From Synaphobranchus kaupii (taxonomy: Eukaryota; Chordata; Actinopteri; Anguilliformes; Synaphobranchidae): a DNA stretch of 64,000 bases. Both the position numbers and the translations under genes were made by a program. The notes below the pieces were generated by a model, which was given only the letters and a program-made list of their open reading frames with translations, searched no databases and had not been told where the DNA came from. Positions 32,318 to 44,639 of this stretch are shown here, one piece after another (position 1 is the stretch's first letter; each line of letters begins with the position of its first letter). The stretch covers positions 4,674,590-4,738,589 of the forward strand of contig CM056397.1 of the NCBI GenBank assembly GCA_029718625.1, written 5' to 3'.

Positions 32318-32560
32318 TGTCATGGTTTAGCAGGTCGCCTGTCTGTGCTGCGGACATTGCTTTTCCATTCCGCGGGACGGCGCTCCTGCCATGTTTTTCC
32401 GTTGTTCCAGCACTTAGTGAGACTAGAATCACTTTGTATTACCTTTCGGCTTTATAAGCTCTGTGTCTTTCTGTCTCAGAGCGCTACAGTCTTAAAGCAA
32501 TACAGTCACATTTTTCGTAGTCAGCCTTCTAGGCTAGCAATCAACTAGCTTGTTATAGCA
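32318..32560 (+). mobile_element. Gypsy LTR fragment
   Basis: Begins TGTCATGGTTTAGCAGG and contains GGGACGGCGCTCCTGCCATG followed by TTTTTCCG, closely matching the LTR of Gypsy-4 near 45485-45520 (GGGATGGCACTCCTGCCGTG). A TTTATAAG box lies near 32450. The 3' boundary is unclear. Confidence 0.55.
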
Positions 32561-33239
32561 AGCAATCTTTGGCTATTTCAGGAGGCTAAGAATGCAAATA
32601 CCATAGGGAATTGAATGCTGGAGTAGCCTACTATAGTTATCAATGAATGTGTGTTTTAAATTTGTATCTGTGGTTCACTTATGGCTTTATTGTATGAAAT
32701 GTATTACTGTTCATGCAGGACTTGCATCTAGAATTTCCCCAACTTGATCATCCAACAGAATAAGGTGTTCATGTGGACCTTCCTGGTGGGAAACTTGTGT
32801 AGACCATAAATCCAACATCACTTGAAAGCAACATCTCCACTGACTAAAATCCAGACCGACATTGACTCTTGTTTTCCCACGACTTTTTCAGATGGATAGC
32901 GGGGTTTCTTGTGTCTGGTGCTGGCTGGGTTTAGCTGGCTCTCTGGTGGAGCTGTGCGCTTAACACCGAAGTTAACCATTTCTTCACTGTAACTCTAACT
33001 AACAAAAATAAATAAATAAATTAACATTGTAGATAGTACATAAGGTTGCAAGGATTTGCCAGGACATGATAATCTAGTAAAACATAACTTTTGCTTTGAA
33101 ATATAAAGTATTACTCATATAGTATCTGATGTAGGGATGGGATGGTATGATTAGCTCACAATACGGTTCGATACACGATATGGGGTTTACGATTTCGATA
33201 CAACCACGATACGATATAATAAAAGTTATGTTAAGGCAG
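32561..33239. other. No gene recognised
   Basis: Positions 33130-33225 hold a GATACGATT-rich stretch of a type common in fish DNA-element remnants. An AAATAAATAAATAAAT run lies at 33005-33020. Nothing else is assignable. Confidence 0.4.
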
Positions 33240-33782
33240 TGTTCAGGACTGCACCCAAATGCAAGACTCTGAGACAGAACTCGATGAAACTCCACCAGGG
33301 AGAATAATTTTATTAGCTTCAGGCAAAATAAGCAAGCCAGCAAGCAAGGGTGAACTAAATAGGTGAGGGACTGGAAACGGGGTTGGCGAACTAAGCGGGT
33401 CAGGGCAGGCTGGATGAGGAACAGAACAAACACAGGTTACGGGCAACAAACAAGGTAGCAAACAGACTGGCCGGGCGTGATCTCAAACGGAGCAGAGAAA
33501 ACGAACTGGCAAAAAGTGACAAGTGAGCAGAAATTAAGTAGTGTGAAAAATGAGTGATTAAATAAAAGGAGTGAGGAATGTGAGTGAGCAGGGAAAATGA
33601 TAGGCTGGGGCAAATCAAAGGGAAAAACCAGGAACCAATGGGGAGCCACGCCCAGCCGGCAAATGAAAACAGCAAACATGAGACGAACAGGGTGAACTGA
33701 AAAACATGACACGCAACACAAGGAATGGGAATACAAATGAAACGTAAGGAAGTTGGACTGGAGGGAAACCGCGGATGTAACA
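33240..33782 (-). mobile_element. Solo LTR, inverted copy of the 15345 family
   Basis: On the minus strand it starts TGTTACATCCGCGG and ends CCTGAACA, follows the 15345-15932 copy through its pyrimidine-rich body, and has a TTTATTTAA box and AATAAA near its end. It is 543 bp. No clear target duplication is left. Open frames seen within it are compositional. Confidence 0.75.
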
Positions 33783-34680
33783 AGTGAATTGATAAGAAAG
33801 TATGACTGCAGAACTGTATGCTTATTTTTGGGCCATAAATCGTTCTACACAGTAAAATGTCCAGTGTTAATTCAACTCTAACAGAGTACATATGAGCCTA
33901 ATCTGGCCATATATGTAGGCTACTCTGTTATATTTGAATTAAAACTAGACATTTCACTGTGTAGCAATGGCTTGTATGAACATATAGGCCTAAACTAAAA
34001 ATGGTGTATCATTACATTAAAGGGTTCTAATAGAAAACAACAGATTACAAAGTAAGGATAGGCATTTTATGTTTTTTTACCAAATTGATTGATTGCATGA
34101 TGTAGGCTAGCTGCTCCATCAGTGACTCGTTGAGGGAAATCTATTTTTATAAATACACAGCATGCAACAACAATGCACAGAAATTTACCTAATGCTTAAC
34201 AGTCCAGGTGCTATTTCATATTAAGAATTAATTCTCAACTCACAAATATGTTGTAACAAATAAACAATAATATAATTACACAAAAACATTACTCAAAGAT
34301 GACAGTTGCATTATCTTGAACAAGGCAATGGCAAATTAGTGCTTAGTGATAAAAACAAAGTATGGTAAGCTACATTTTAGCTTTTATGCTGACCTGGGCA
34401 GAAATAATTGAACGCGTGGCCTACTCCAGTAAAATAATAAATAAAAATATAGCTGCAAGCAGCGATTCCAGGGGACTGAGCGGCATGAGCAGCATTTGTC
34501 AAACACAGAGACTGTAAAATGGTAGACAACTCTAGACAGAGTTGACCAAAAAAGCAAATATTTGTTTCTAATCAGTGCTTTTGCCATTGTTGATGGTATC
34601 TAAATCCGATCCCGTAAGGGCTTGCGTATTCTTCATTTTCCTAGTAGCCTACTTCATTTTTATGGTGACATTGTGTTATA
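33783..34680. other. No gene recognised; dispersed-repeat motif at 34450
   Basis: AAATATAGCTGCAAGCAGCG at 34446-34465 is the start of a dispersed fish repeat that I recognise but cannot classify. A 15-30-bp inverted AGTGTTAATTCAACTCTAAC-type match occurs near 33850-33960. No coding sequence. Confidence 0.4.
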
Positions 34681-35413
34681 CAGTGCCTTGCGAAAGTATT
34701 CACCCCCTTGGCGTTTTTCCTATTTTGTTGCATTACAACCTGTAATTGAAATGGATATTTATTTGGATTTTATGTAATGGACCTACACAAAATAGTCCAA
34801 ATTGGTGAAGTGAAATTAAAAAAAAACTTGTTTAAAAAAAATCTTAAAAAAAACAAAAACAAAAACTTAAAGTGATCCATCCATATCTACTGCATATCTG
34901 GCAGCAGTGTGATGGTTTGAGGCTCGTTTGATACCTCAGACCCTTGATGACTTACAGCCATTTTACCAACCATGTATTCTATACAGTTCAAGTGTTATTT
35001 ACAGCTAAATCTAGTCCCACCCCCTAATTCCCATAGAGATCCATTCAAATGCAAAGACGTTATAGTACCAGAAGTACCAGAAAATAATATATCAAGAGTC
35101 TTTTGATATTGATGGGTCACAGACTTCAGGAAGTAGCAGCATGCAAAGGATATGCCACCAAATATTAAATATGATACTTTAAAAATACATTAAAGCAAAG
35201 GGGGTGAATACATATGCACGCACCACTTTTCCGTTTTTTTTTTTTTTTTAGAATTTTTTAAAACAAGTTTTTTTTTTATTTCACTTCACCAATTTGGACT
35301 ATTTTGTGTAGGTCCATTACATAAAATCCAAATAAATATCCATTTCAATTACAGGATGTAATGCAACAAAATAGGAAAAACGCCAAGGGGGTGAATACTT
35401 TTGCAAGGCACTG
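34681..35413 (+). mobile_element. Complete non-autonomous Tc1-type element (733 bp)
   Basis: Flanked by TA (34679-34680 and 35414-35415). It has long inverted ends of about 180 bp starting CAGTGCCTTGCGAAAGTATT. The interior keeps only one arm of the palindrome seen at 16670-17482. There is no transposase. Confidence 0.9.
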
Positions 35414-35415
35414 TA

Positions 35416-35819
35416 TGTGAAAACTGTAACCCGAACAGAGCTGAAGTGCACATCCTCTTTGTTGCAAATGAATCAAGCAATCTTGCCCGCTAAACCGCAA
35501 CAGGACAACATACAGTAGGTAGGCCTACACATAGACGGATGATTTTGTCCGCTTTTGTGTGAGATTGAGACTAATGACGACGTTTGAAAAGAAATGTTAG
35601 TTCAAAACACATAGCCAATGGCACAGTTATGAATTGATTTTTTACATTACTGCAACAATGCGCTCTGTACCAGATCATATTTTGCGTGAAAACTAAATTT
35701 TCTGTGTCTGACAAATGGATACTTGTTCCCATAGCCAACTGTGGCTTTCGTTGGACGGTAGTATCGTAAGCTACTGGACCATGTCGGCGGCCATTAATGT
35801 CTTTTAAGTACAAGTGAAA
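35416..35819. other. No gene recognised
   Basis: Short spacer; no ORF or repeat ends assigned. Confidence 0.5.
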
Positions 35820-36450
35820 CAGTGAACAGTTAATACTGTTAAATTTCTTAAACTTTGCAATAAAAAGGTGTTCGTTACTGTTAAAAGAACATTAAAAGAA
35901 GCGTAGCATTTGTACAATCATTTTGCCAAACATTAACTTAGCCATTGGTACCAAGCGGGAATTGAACCACTAACCTAATGCATGGAAAGCCAAGATTGTA
36001 ACCAATAGGCCAAAGCAGGTTAACAGAAACCTGGAGGCCAAATAAGACTTTTGTGTTGCGGTATCAGATTGTGTTGGCTTACTGACTTCATAATTCAAAC
36101 AGTTAACAGATATTGTTAAATTTCTTAACCTTTGCAATAAAAAGTTGTTTCTTAATGTGAAAACAACATTAAAAGAAGCATAGCATTTACACAATAGTTT
36201 TGCCAAACATTAACTTAGCCATTTGTGCCAAGTGGGAATCAAACCACTGACCTGACGCATGGAAAGCCAAGATTGTAACCTCTAGGCCAAAGCAGGTTAA
36301 TGGAAATGAGGGGGCCAAATAAGACTTTTGTGTTGCGGTATCAGATTGTGGTGGCTTACTGACTTCATAATGCAAACAGTTAACAGTTAATATTCTGAAA
36401 TTTCTTAGCCTTTGCAATAAAAAGAACTAGTTTTATGTTGAAATAACATT
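35820..36450 (-). repeat. 278-bp tandem repeat with tRNA-like promoter boxes
   Basis: About 2.2 head-to-tail copies with period 278 (for example 35943 and 36221). On the minus strand each carries a box A match (TGGCCTATTGG in the first) and a box B match (GGTTCAATTCC in the first) spaced as in a tRNA gene. The cloverleaf is not convincing as a functional tRNA, so a SINE-like origin is more likely. Confidence 0.7.
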
Positions 36451-37079
36451 CTTAGCATGACATTAACCCTATTTACTTTGGCCCATTTGGCCCAATTTTC
36501 GTCTAGTTTTTACTAGTGTCAATTAAGTGCCAATATCTCAAAAACTATTCACTGCACATCCATGGTTGAAAGTTTGAATGAAAGAAGAGGCTTGTACGAT
36601 TCAGAAATTTGCAACAAAATAAATTTATGTCAAAGTGGTCACATACAGTTTAAAATACACATAAGAATACAAAGAAAAGTACAAAACACCTTGTGTTTTT
36701 ATAGTTTATCACTGAATATCTCAACTTCAAAGTAATGGAGAAAACCAGAATTGCTTTGACTAGTGCATTAATATGTTGTCCACTTGTGTATAAAATTTGG
36801 TAAAGATATCTACAGGCTTTCCTTATCCATTGGTATTTTTCCCAAAATGGGGCCCAGGTGTCCCAAAAGCTATCCAAACCTCTCCAAATATAAAACATGT
36901 GCATGTCAATCATCAGAAAACTTTATTTTTCTTTTAAAACAGTTTTTGTAATACAAAATATGAAGAAAATTAACCTACACATGTTTTGTGTTGATGTGTT
37001 TGTGGGTTTTTTCATATAAAGTGTGCCCAAAAATCTGGTTTGCTCTATTACTTTGAAGTTGAGATAATTTGTTGTCCAT
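36451..37079. other. No gene recognised
   Basis: A-T rich, with TTTGGCCCATTTGGCCCAAT near 36478. No ORF of note. Confidence 0.5.
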
Positions 37080-37451
37080 CATCTTAGTTGTCCTGCACCT
37101 GATGTGTGATGATGTACGCCACTCGTGATGAGCACTTGGTGGGGAACGGTGATGGCTGAAGCTCGAAAGCCAGGGAGCATTGGTTAAGGAAGCCCCAACG
37201 TTTTCCTGAGTTCCCGTCATATCTTTCAGGTGACGGCAGTCGGGGTTCGCAGTGTATTGAAGAGCTCGGGACCGTGGGGGATGGCACAGGTGCAGGGGCC
37301 GTTGGTGGAGCCTGTGCCTGGTTCTGCTGGATGGCCAGAGTGAGGGACTGCAGGTTGTCTAGGATCTGTTGGAGAGCCTGCTCATGGTGGCTGTTACCTG
37401 GTTTGCCAGTGCCGCACGCATTTCGGTCAGCTGGTTTTCTGCTGGGTCCAT
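37080..37451 (-). pseudogene. Gypsy-2 gag, 5' fragment
   Basis: On the minus strand the gag ATG is at 37451-37449, 17 nt after the LTR. The first part (MDPAENQLTEMRAALANQV) and the later part in another frame (PSPERYDGNSGKRWGFLNQC, then SLAFELQPSPFP) match sushi/PEG10-type Gypsy Gag: a short N-terminal helix and the start of the capsid domain. The frame is shifted inside, and the sequence ends near 37080 with no further gag or pol. Confidence 0.75.
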
Positions 37452-37468
37452 GATTGGCTGAGTCTTTC

Positions 37469-37907
37469 TGTCAGGGGGCTCAAGCAGGTGGACCCAAGTG
37501 CAGAAAAACTCAGGAGACAAAAATGGTACAAAAATCAAAAAAAGTACTGAAATAGTGAGTCAAAAAATACACAGAGAAACACAGGAGACAAAACGCACTG
37601 GGGAAAACCACAAAAAACTAACAAAAGAAACGAGGAACAAACACACAGGAACGTGGGGAGCTGAAAGTCTAACTAGGGAGGTTTAAACAAAGACTCAGCG
37701 AAACAAAGTGGGATTGGGGAACATATATCCACAGGGACACACATGCAGACAATTACCTACCTAAATTAACTAAACATGTGCAGACTAATGAGAACCAACA
37801 ATATAATAATAACAAACAATTAACTCTGAGGAGACAGGGAAGCACAAGCGTGAAGTGCTGGTGGCCTCTGCTGGTCGATGCCGGAAGGACCCGGGCGAAT
37901 CGTGACA
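37469..37907 (-). mobile_element. Gypsy-2 5' LTR
   Basis: 439 bp. On the minus strand it begins TGTCACGATTCGCC and ends CCCCTGACA. A TATA-type box (ATATAT, 37723-37728) lies 29 nt before GCTGAGTCTTT (37699-37689 on the minus strand). That stretch is complementary to the 11 nt after the LTR (37467-37457), with one spacer nucleotide. No TGG-type tRNA primer site is present. Confidence 0.8.
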
Positions 37908-38199
37908 CTGCACAGAATATTTACATCTTAACATTCAGGTTGCTATAGTGACAGAGGTAATAGCGCTGATCAAACACTGTTAATGATTTCCTCATTAACG
38001 CTCCTACAATTGTGACACCCTATGTGTATTGGCAGCTTATGCCCCTTGTCTCTGCATTGCAGTACCTCAAAGAATGGAGTACCTCAGAGGGAAGAGGTGG
38101 CACTGCTCAGCGACTGACACGCACAAACAAGCTCCTATTGTTTGTTAGTTTAATGTGTTTTTTAACAGTGTTATACTATATTTGTTGTGGAAAATCCCT

Positions 38200-39973
38200 A
38201 CTGACGATGAACAATGGCTAGTACTGCACTTTACTTTGGACTATTGCTATCAATTACGCTGCTTTTACAACTTTTCTCAAATGACGAGACCTTTCTCGTC
38301 TATGGGAGAGAGAGACTGCTACAGCGGCGCCAATTAACACTGGGACAGGCCTGGAGGCCGCCAGCTGATTTCCCAGGAGAATGCCTACGGACGGCGGAGC
38401 TGAGATCTGACATTCGCAGGAGAAGAGGTACAAGAGGAGGCATTAGGCGCTGCATTCGGGCAAGGGGTTTAAAACCCCCTTTACCAACCATCGTATCACG
38501 CCTCTGCCCAATACCTGTATAAGTACAGAGACAGCTGCCTTTGGTGCTTTACAGAGACATGGTTAAACCCCACAATTGACTCCCTCTCTATACCTGGCTT
38601 TGACATGCCACTACGCTTGGGTAGACAACCAGGTGCCACTGGGAAAACTATTGGCGGGGGAGTGTGCATTTACTTAAATACAAAGTGGTGCAGGAACTAC
38701 ACAATGCAGTGTAAACTCACCCGATCTCGAACTTCTTTCTGTTTCCTTATGGCCCACATAATTGCCATAGGAGTTTGGCCAGCTTTTCGTTAATCTGGTC
38801 TATATTCCCCCCATTACAAATTATAAATCTGCCACTGATGGTATTTACCACCACATACAAGAACTTGAGGCAATCTCGACAGATGCGCCTAAATTGGTCC
38901 TTAGCGATTTTAATGGCACCTCACTTCAAGCTGTACCAACAATATGTAAAGTGCTTCACCCGGGGATCAAAAACAATTGATCTTTGTTATGAGAACATTA
39001 GGAATGGCTATAAGGCCACCAGAAAACCACCAATTGGGGGATCGGATCATGACACAGTCCATCTGTTACCAACTTATCGCCAAAAATTTAAATCAGAGAA
39101 ACCTAAAAAAATAACTGTTCATGTATGGGACGAGGAAAGTATTATGACACTGCAGGGTTGCTTTGACTGCACAGATTGGGGGGTGTGACATTGACAATCA
39201 TGTGGATGTTGTTACTTCCTACATCAACTATTGTGTTGACAACGTAATCTCCACTAAACAAATAAAAATACGCCAACACTAAGCTTTGGATTAAAACGGA
39301 AATAAGAAGAAGAATGTGCATTGGTTGAAAAAGAATGTGCATTCAAAGCAAACGATAAAGAAAAGGGAAAACTCATTCAAAGGGAGATACAAGCTCAGAT
39401 CCAACAGGCAAATACAGAATATAAAGAGAAAGTGGAGCAGAAGCTTAAAACGGTGCTCAAACAATAGAAAATGTGAATCAATTGAACTGTTTTTTCGCCC
39501 GATTTGATACCAACTAACCACCTGAGTGGAATATTGAGTGGAACTTTTTTCTCATTTACCATTACATCCGAACAAGTTGGGCGTGTCTTCTCCCAGGTCA
39601 ACACATGTAAGTCCATCGGACCTGACAGACTGGAGGGTAACACTCTACAGAATTGCCACAAACAACTGAGCCTTGTGTTCTATAAATTTTTCCAGACATC
39701 ATTAGACACGCATACAGTCCCTACTCTATGGAAAATGGCTGCAATAATACCCCTACCCAAAAAAACAAAGCCTGTTGAGTTAAATGACTTCAGGCCTGTG
39801 GCAGTCACGTCAAAAGTCATTAAATGTTTTGAGAGCATTATCTTGTCTTATTTGCAATTGGCAACAAACTCGCTTCTGGATACCTACCAGTTTGCTTATG
39901 CAGCAAAACGCGGCATTGAAGATGCAACCGGGACTCTTCTGAATAATGTATATGAACATCTGGATACTCCATC
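38200..39973 (+). pseudogene. LINE-3: N-terminal region, endonuclease and first part of RT
   Basis: In order: an arginine-rich N-terminus (SDIRRRRGTRGGIRRCIRAR) ending KPPLPTIV, near 38400-38490; endonuclease CFTETWL, then IGGGVCIYLNTKWC at 38555-38700; the endonuclease end RGSKTIDLCY ... GGSDHDTVHLLP at 38960-39075; a linker LQGCFDCTDW; and RT with SIGPDRLEG, VPTLWKMAAIIPLPKK, LNDFRPVAVTSKVIK and QFAYAAKRGIEDA at 39600-39930. Frames change several times. The sequence breaks at 39973, where Gypsy-3 is inserted, and resumes at 43589. Confidence 0.75.
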
Positions 39974-40129
39974 TGTGATGGGCCCGGTTTCGGAGAACCA
40001 GACGCGACAGGAAGGGGGATCGGAAAAAGTCTCCCACGAAAGTGAGGACCACTAGAGGAGGCGAGAAGTGCACAAACAGAGCAGAAAATAAAGAAAGGGA
40101 ATAAAAACTCCTGGCGTATAGCCAAACAA

Positions 40130-41600
40130 AAATCAGGCCACCAAAATTGTCTGGAGAGGAAATCCTTGGTCCGGTGAGCACCCGGATGAGCAGCTAGCTG
40201 GGAAGAATGGTCCCACTGGAGCACCTGAGACCTTAAGTTGGACGGCACAAAAAGACAATTCAGAGGACCCCCACCTGGGCCCAGATCAAGGCGTGATGAC
40301 TTCTGAACAGCCACCTCTATGTCCCACAAAACTGGGGCTAAAATTTGAGCCGCAGGTACAATAGGTCCCTGTCAGAGCGATCAAAAATACGTAAGAGGGC
40401 ATCCGGTTTAACATTCTTAGACCCAGGGTGGTAGGTCAGTAGAAAGTTAAACCGGGTGAAAAACAGCGCCCAGCTGTGCCCGGGAGTTACGTCTTTTCAC
40501 TTGTGGGACATATTCCAGATGTTTGTGGTCGGTCCACACCTTGAAGGGATGCTCCGCCTGAAATTACAGATAAACCGCCGATAAAAATTAGCGAACCCCA
40601 GAAAACGTTGAACCTGCTTTACTGACATAATACATAATACAGCTAAAACCTTATCGGGGTCCATACGAGCACTTCTCTGCCTTGACAAACAACCTTGCTT
40701 TTAAGAGAGCACCCAAAACCTGCCTGACATGACCAATAAGACAGTCTAGGAGAGAAAATTTAAATATCGAGAAAACAAATCTCTCCAGCATCTCCCAAAG
40801 TACATCGTTCACTAACGCCTGAAAGACAGAGGGTATCACCTGGTATTCATAGTGACCTCTATGAGTATTAAAAGTGGTCTTCCATTTATCGCCCTCACGC
40901 ATGCGTACCAGGTTATAAGCATTGCGGTGGTCGAGTTTGGAAAAAATAGCTGCCCCCTGAAGGCGCTCGAAGCAGAATTCATAAAGGGTAGCAGATACCG
41001 GTTTTTTATAGTGATCTCGTTCAGACCACGATAGCCAATGCAAGGCCTCAGTCCGCTGTCTTACTTTTTCACAAAAAGTAAACCCGCGCCTGCAGGTTAA
41101 GTAGAGGGCCTTATGAACCCATTGGCTAAAGCCTCCTCAATATACTTCTTCATGGCAGAACTCTCAGGAGCACATAAGGAGTATAAGTGCCCCCTAGGAG
41201 GGACAGTGCCCGGGTATGAGCCAATCACGCAATCATAAGGGCGATGTGGCGGTAAGGTAGTAGCTCTCTGCTTGCTGAAAATCTCAGCAAGATCAGTGTA
41301 CTCGACTGGTACATTAGCTGGCAAGGGAAACTCAAATGCCAGTTTAATGCTTTCTCCCTCAGTGGATGAATCAGGCACGGGAGACCACCTGATCCTCCGG
41401 TGACTCCTCCTCCCAGGGAGAGTACCTGTTGGCCAGAGAGTCCCAAGCCAAGCTCTCTTCTCCATTCTCAGTGCGAATGATAGAATCCACCTGATCAGGC
41501 AGGAAATCAGCTTCCTCCAAGTCTGAGTTGGAACTGGGCTTGGAAGCGTATCTATGCCCTCCCGACGCAAGGGAAGCCGTTAATTAGCAACGCAAAGCAC
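40130..41600 (-). pseudogene. Gypsy-3 pol remnant
   Basis: From high to low coordinates: RT entry ([34 protein letters not shown]) near 41110-41320; [22 protein letters not shown] near 40890-40960; the YLDD motif site degraded near 40760; RT thumb [15 protein letters not shown] near 40560-40620; RNase H fragments near 40440-40530; then integrase HPGAHRTKDFLSRQFWWPDF near 40120-40190. Several stops and shifts are present. The integrase catalytic core is deleted. Confidence 0.75.
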
Positions 41601-42690
41601 ATTGGGGACCCCACTGGAGAATGACAGCCTTATCATCCCCCCACTTAACATGACAGCTATGCTGTACCAGCCAAGAATGCCCTAAGACTAGGGGATAGGC
41701 TGGTGAATCAACAAAAAAAAAGGAATAATTTCAGTATGACCCTCGTAGGTGCCAGTGCCAGTACCCAACGGGCGACCACCTAGCGCCATGACTAACCGAG
41801 GATGGGCAAGGTGGAGGACAGGTAGGCAATGTTCCCTAGCCCACTGGGCGTCAACAAAGCACTCCACTGCCCCGAAATCGATAAAAGCCTCAACTTCTGC
41901 TGAGCACTGATTCCAGCACAGTCAAACTGGTAATAATGTCCGAGGAGCAGTACCATTATGTCTCGCTAGGGACCCCAGTTCTCCTAGCAAGACCCCCCGT
42001 TTCCTTCCAGCTTGGGACACTGACTGATAGAGTGGCCCCTGTGCCTGCAGTATCAACACCACTCCGCACATGGTTTAGATTGTCTAGGCCCCTGTAAAGA
42101 GGTTCCATCCACCTGCATAGCCTCCTCCTTGCTGAGAGAGGAGTGGGTGGAGGAAGGAGCCAGAGGCGCTGCGAAAGTGGCGGAGAGAGAGCGAGTGAGA
42201 CAATCTCCCGTTATCTCTCTTTTTCTCATTCTCGTTCCCTGATACGGTTGTCGATGCGGATGGCTGGGGATACCAGGGCATCGAATGTAGCAGGCGGTTC
42301 AAGCACTGCCAGGGCATCCTTAATAGGGTCCGATAACGCATTGGTAAAAAGCGAGATCAGAGGACCCACTGACCACCCTGTCTCTCCTGCCAATACTCAA
42401 AACCTGATGGAGAAACCTGCTACAGTATCATTGCCCTGGCGGAGACGGGTTAGTCACATGGCAGCCTCCTGACCGGCGACGTCATGGTCAAAGACTAACA
42501 CCATCTCCTCCATCAGCCTATCCGCATCATTCATTATCGGGGAGTTAGCCCGAATCAGGGGACTATCCTAGTCGAAAGCGGTACCGGCAAGCAGGGAGAG
42601 AATAAATTCTACCCGGGAATCCTGCAAACTGAACCGCGACGACTGGGCTCCTTCACAGTATGTAGGACGGGTGAAGAGGGAGGGGTAGCC

Positions 42691-42906
42691 TCAGGAATGG
42701 GTGCTGGTGCTTGGGGTGTAACTGTCCGCTAATTCACGGAACCAGCCCTCCTCAACCCGCAGTTGAGTCAATAATTGGTCCTGTTGTGCGGCTAGGGTCT
42801 GCTGTTGAGCCTGGAGGGCCCTAATGCCCTCCTCATGAACGCTCAAGGCAGTCTGGTGCCTGACACTGGTCTGATCCTCTACAGAGGGAGTCGCTGGCTC
42901 ATCCAT
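42691..42906 (-). pseudogene. Gypsy-3 gag, N-terminal part
   Basis: Starts at the ATG 42906-42904, 16 nt after the LTR end. The 71-codon frame has a glutamine-rich coiled-coil-like stretch (RALQAQQQTLAAQQDQLL, then TQLRVEEGWFREL) that matches the Gypsy-4 Gag at 46191 and 51504. Capsid-like sequence continues at 42300-42690 in broken frames, for example around the minus-strand region opposite 42480-42540. Confidence 0.75.
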
Positions 42907-42922
42907 TGTGGCTTTGGTGTTC

Positions 42923-43583
42923 TGTGAGGGGCCCGGTTTCGGAGAACCAGATGTGATAAAAGGGGGATCGGAAAAAGTCTCCTACGAAAGTGCAGACCAC
43001 TAGAGGAGGCACAAAAGTGCACAAACAGAGCAGAAAATAAAGAAAGGGAATAAAAACTTCTGGCGTATAGCTAAACAAAAATCAACCCAGAAGAAGTGGG
43101 CAAGACTCGAGACACGAGTATAATTAACAAATATCCCCCAAGCTCACCAATAAAGCAAAACAAAAGGGGACGACAGAAACAGAGAAAAACACCTCCGGCA
43201 CATAAAACTATAATGGCTGAAATAAGGAGGTGTAAAGATCAAAAGAAAAAAAGAGAGTTACTTCTCGCTCTCAATAAAAGAGAGCACTAAAACAGAGAAG
43301 TGAAGGAATGAAAGAAACAAAAGAAACAAAAGAAAAGCCAGTCCCACGTAAAATTAAAGCAAAGCTTTAAAATGAAGTGGTCGCTTTTCGTATACCGAGT
43401 ATGTGGCGATGTAACACCAAAGCCCCGGAAAAGGGAAGCGAGGCTTATTTATAGCCAGAAGCACACCTGAGACAGGTGAGCAAATTGATAGCCGGGGAGA
43501 GGGAAAAACACGGGATGGACACTGTCCCGGAGCTGCAAGCAACCCTAAGCGGAGAAGGGGCGGCGACCAGAAAAACCGTGACA
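42923..43583 (-). repeat. Gypsy-3 5' LTR with self-priming signature
   Basis: 661 bp, starts TGTCACGG and ends TCACA on the minus strand. TATAAATAA lies at 43453-43445, and GGCTTTGGTGTT at 43424-43413, 29 nt downstream. Immediately after the LTR (42921-42910) is AACACCAAAGCC, an exact 12-nt complement. Confidence 0.85.
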
Positions 43584-43588
43584 CCATC

Positions 43589-44100
43589 TTCTTATATATT
43601 GTTTGCTGATTTTTCATAGGCGTTGGGAGGGTGTAGTGTGTGTAAACAGTCGTCCACTATCTGCATTAGCACAGGTGTACCACAAGGGTGCTTGCTCTAG
43701 CCCTTGCTGTTTACATTATACACAAACGACTGTGTATCATCACTCAAACTGTTAGTTTTTATTATTAAATGAATATTAAATTAGTTAAATTTGCAGATGA
43801 TGCAGCACTTGTGGGCCTTTTGTCTGACGATGAATCTAGCTATAGGGAAGAGATTAACAGCTTTTATGACAATGATAACTCCCTGATTTTAAACACTTCA
43901 ACAACAAAAGAAATGGTTAAAACATGGCCCACTGTCTCCCCTATACACCTGAATAACACCGACATTGAAATTGTTGAAGAGTACCTTGGCACCATTATTG
44001 ACAATAAGTTAACATGGAAATCTAACACCAGTGCCAGATACTCCAAAGCACAACAAAGACTATTTTTTAAGGCAACTGAGGAAATTTAAATGTGATAACA
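43589..44100 (+). pseudogene. LINE-3 RT, second part
   Basis: Continues the LINE split by Gypsy-3. The RT palm appears as VKFADDAALVGLLSDDESSY at 43780-43840 (catalytic FADD), followed by LILNTSTTKEMV, VEEYLGTIIDNKLTWKSN and KAQQRLFF. A shift then gives the C-terminal RQLRKFKCDN. The GTPQG region before it is garbled but recognisable near 43620-43700. The 3' UTR probably extends to about 44400. Confidence 0.75.
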
Positions 44101-44639
44101 CCACGCTCACTCTTTTTTTAAATTTTATTTATTTTTTTACAAAACCTTCATTCAAAGTATCTGTATACAGTGCTGGGGGGGGGGTGGCCTCTCCCTCCAA
44201 AATAAAAATCAAAAACAAAATCATTACAATGAGTTGTAAGATCACTGGAGCATCTTCCCTGGAAAGCATAACTGCACTGTCTGACAAGTACATCCTTATC
44301 CTTGCCCACAAAATCCTTGGCGACCCCTCCCGTCCATTATTCGTCCATCAGGACGAAGATACCAGATGCCACTAACAAAAATAAAAATAGCACTTCCTTC
44401 GTTCCTAAGAGTGTCATTCTCTTAAAGAAATGTCTCTTAGTGCAATGTCCCTAATGTGAATGCTGGTTCTGCCTTTGTGCATTTTCAGTTTGTATTCCTC
44501 TTGTATGTTTTTCATGTATGACTTGTTTGTGATTATTGTCTGTTATTGTTATGTTGTTATATGTGTATCTTATCGCTCATTATGTGTAAACAAAACCTTT
44601 TATCTTCTGCATTCCTTGGTAACTATCGACATTTAATGT

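Larger units (their letters stand above)
39974..43583 (-). mobile_element. Gypsy-3, minus strand, TSD CCATC
   Basis: CCATC flanks it at 39969-39973 and 43584-43588. Its 5' LTR (42923-43583) is complete. The 3' LTR is reduced to its final 157 bp (39974-40130), and the deletion also removes the end of integrase. Between them, read on the minus strand, are gag start, protease, RT, RNase H and integrase remnants. It lies in the RT of LINE-3 and is therefore younger than that LINE. Confidence 0.85.

Noticed and set aside
33400..33891. 163-codon minus-strand frame
   Set aside because: It lies within the inverted solo LTR and its flank; low-complexity and serine-rich, no homology recognised.
35943..36290. 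Functional tRNA genes in the 278-bp repeat
   Set aside because: Pol III boxes are present, but I could not form a convincing acceptor stem and anticodon arm; a SINE-like origin is simpler.
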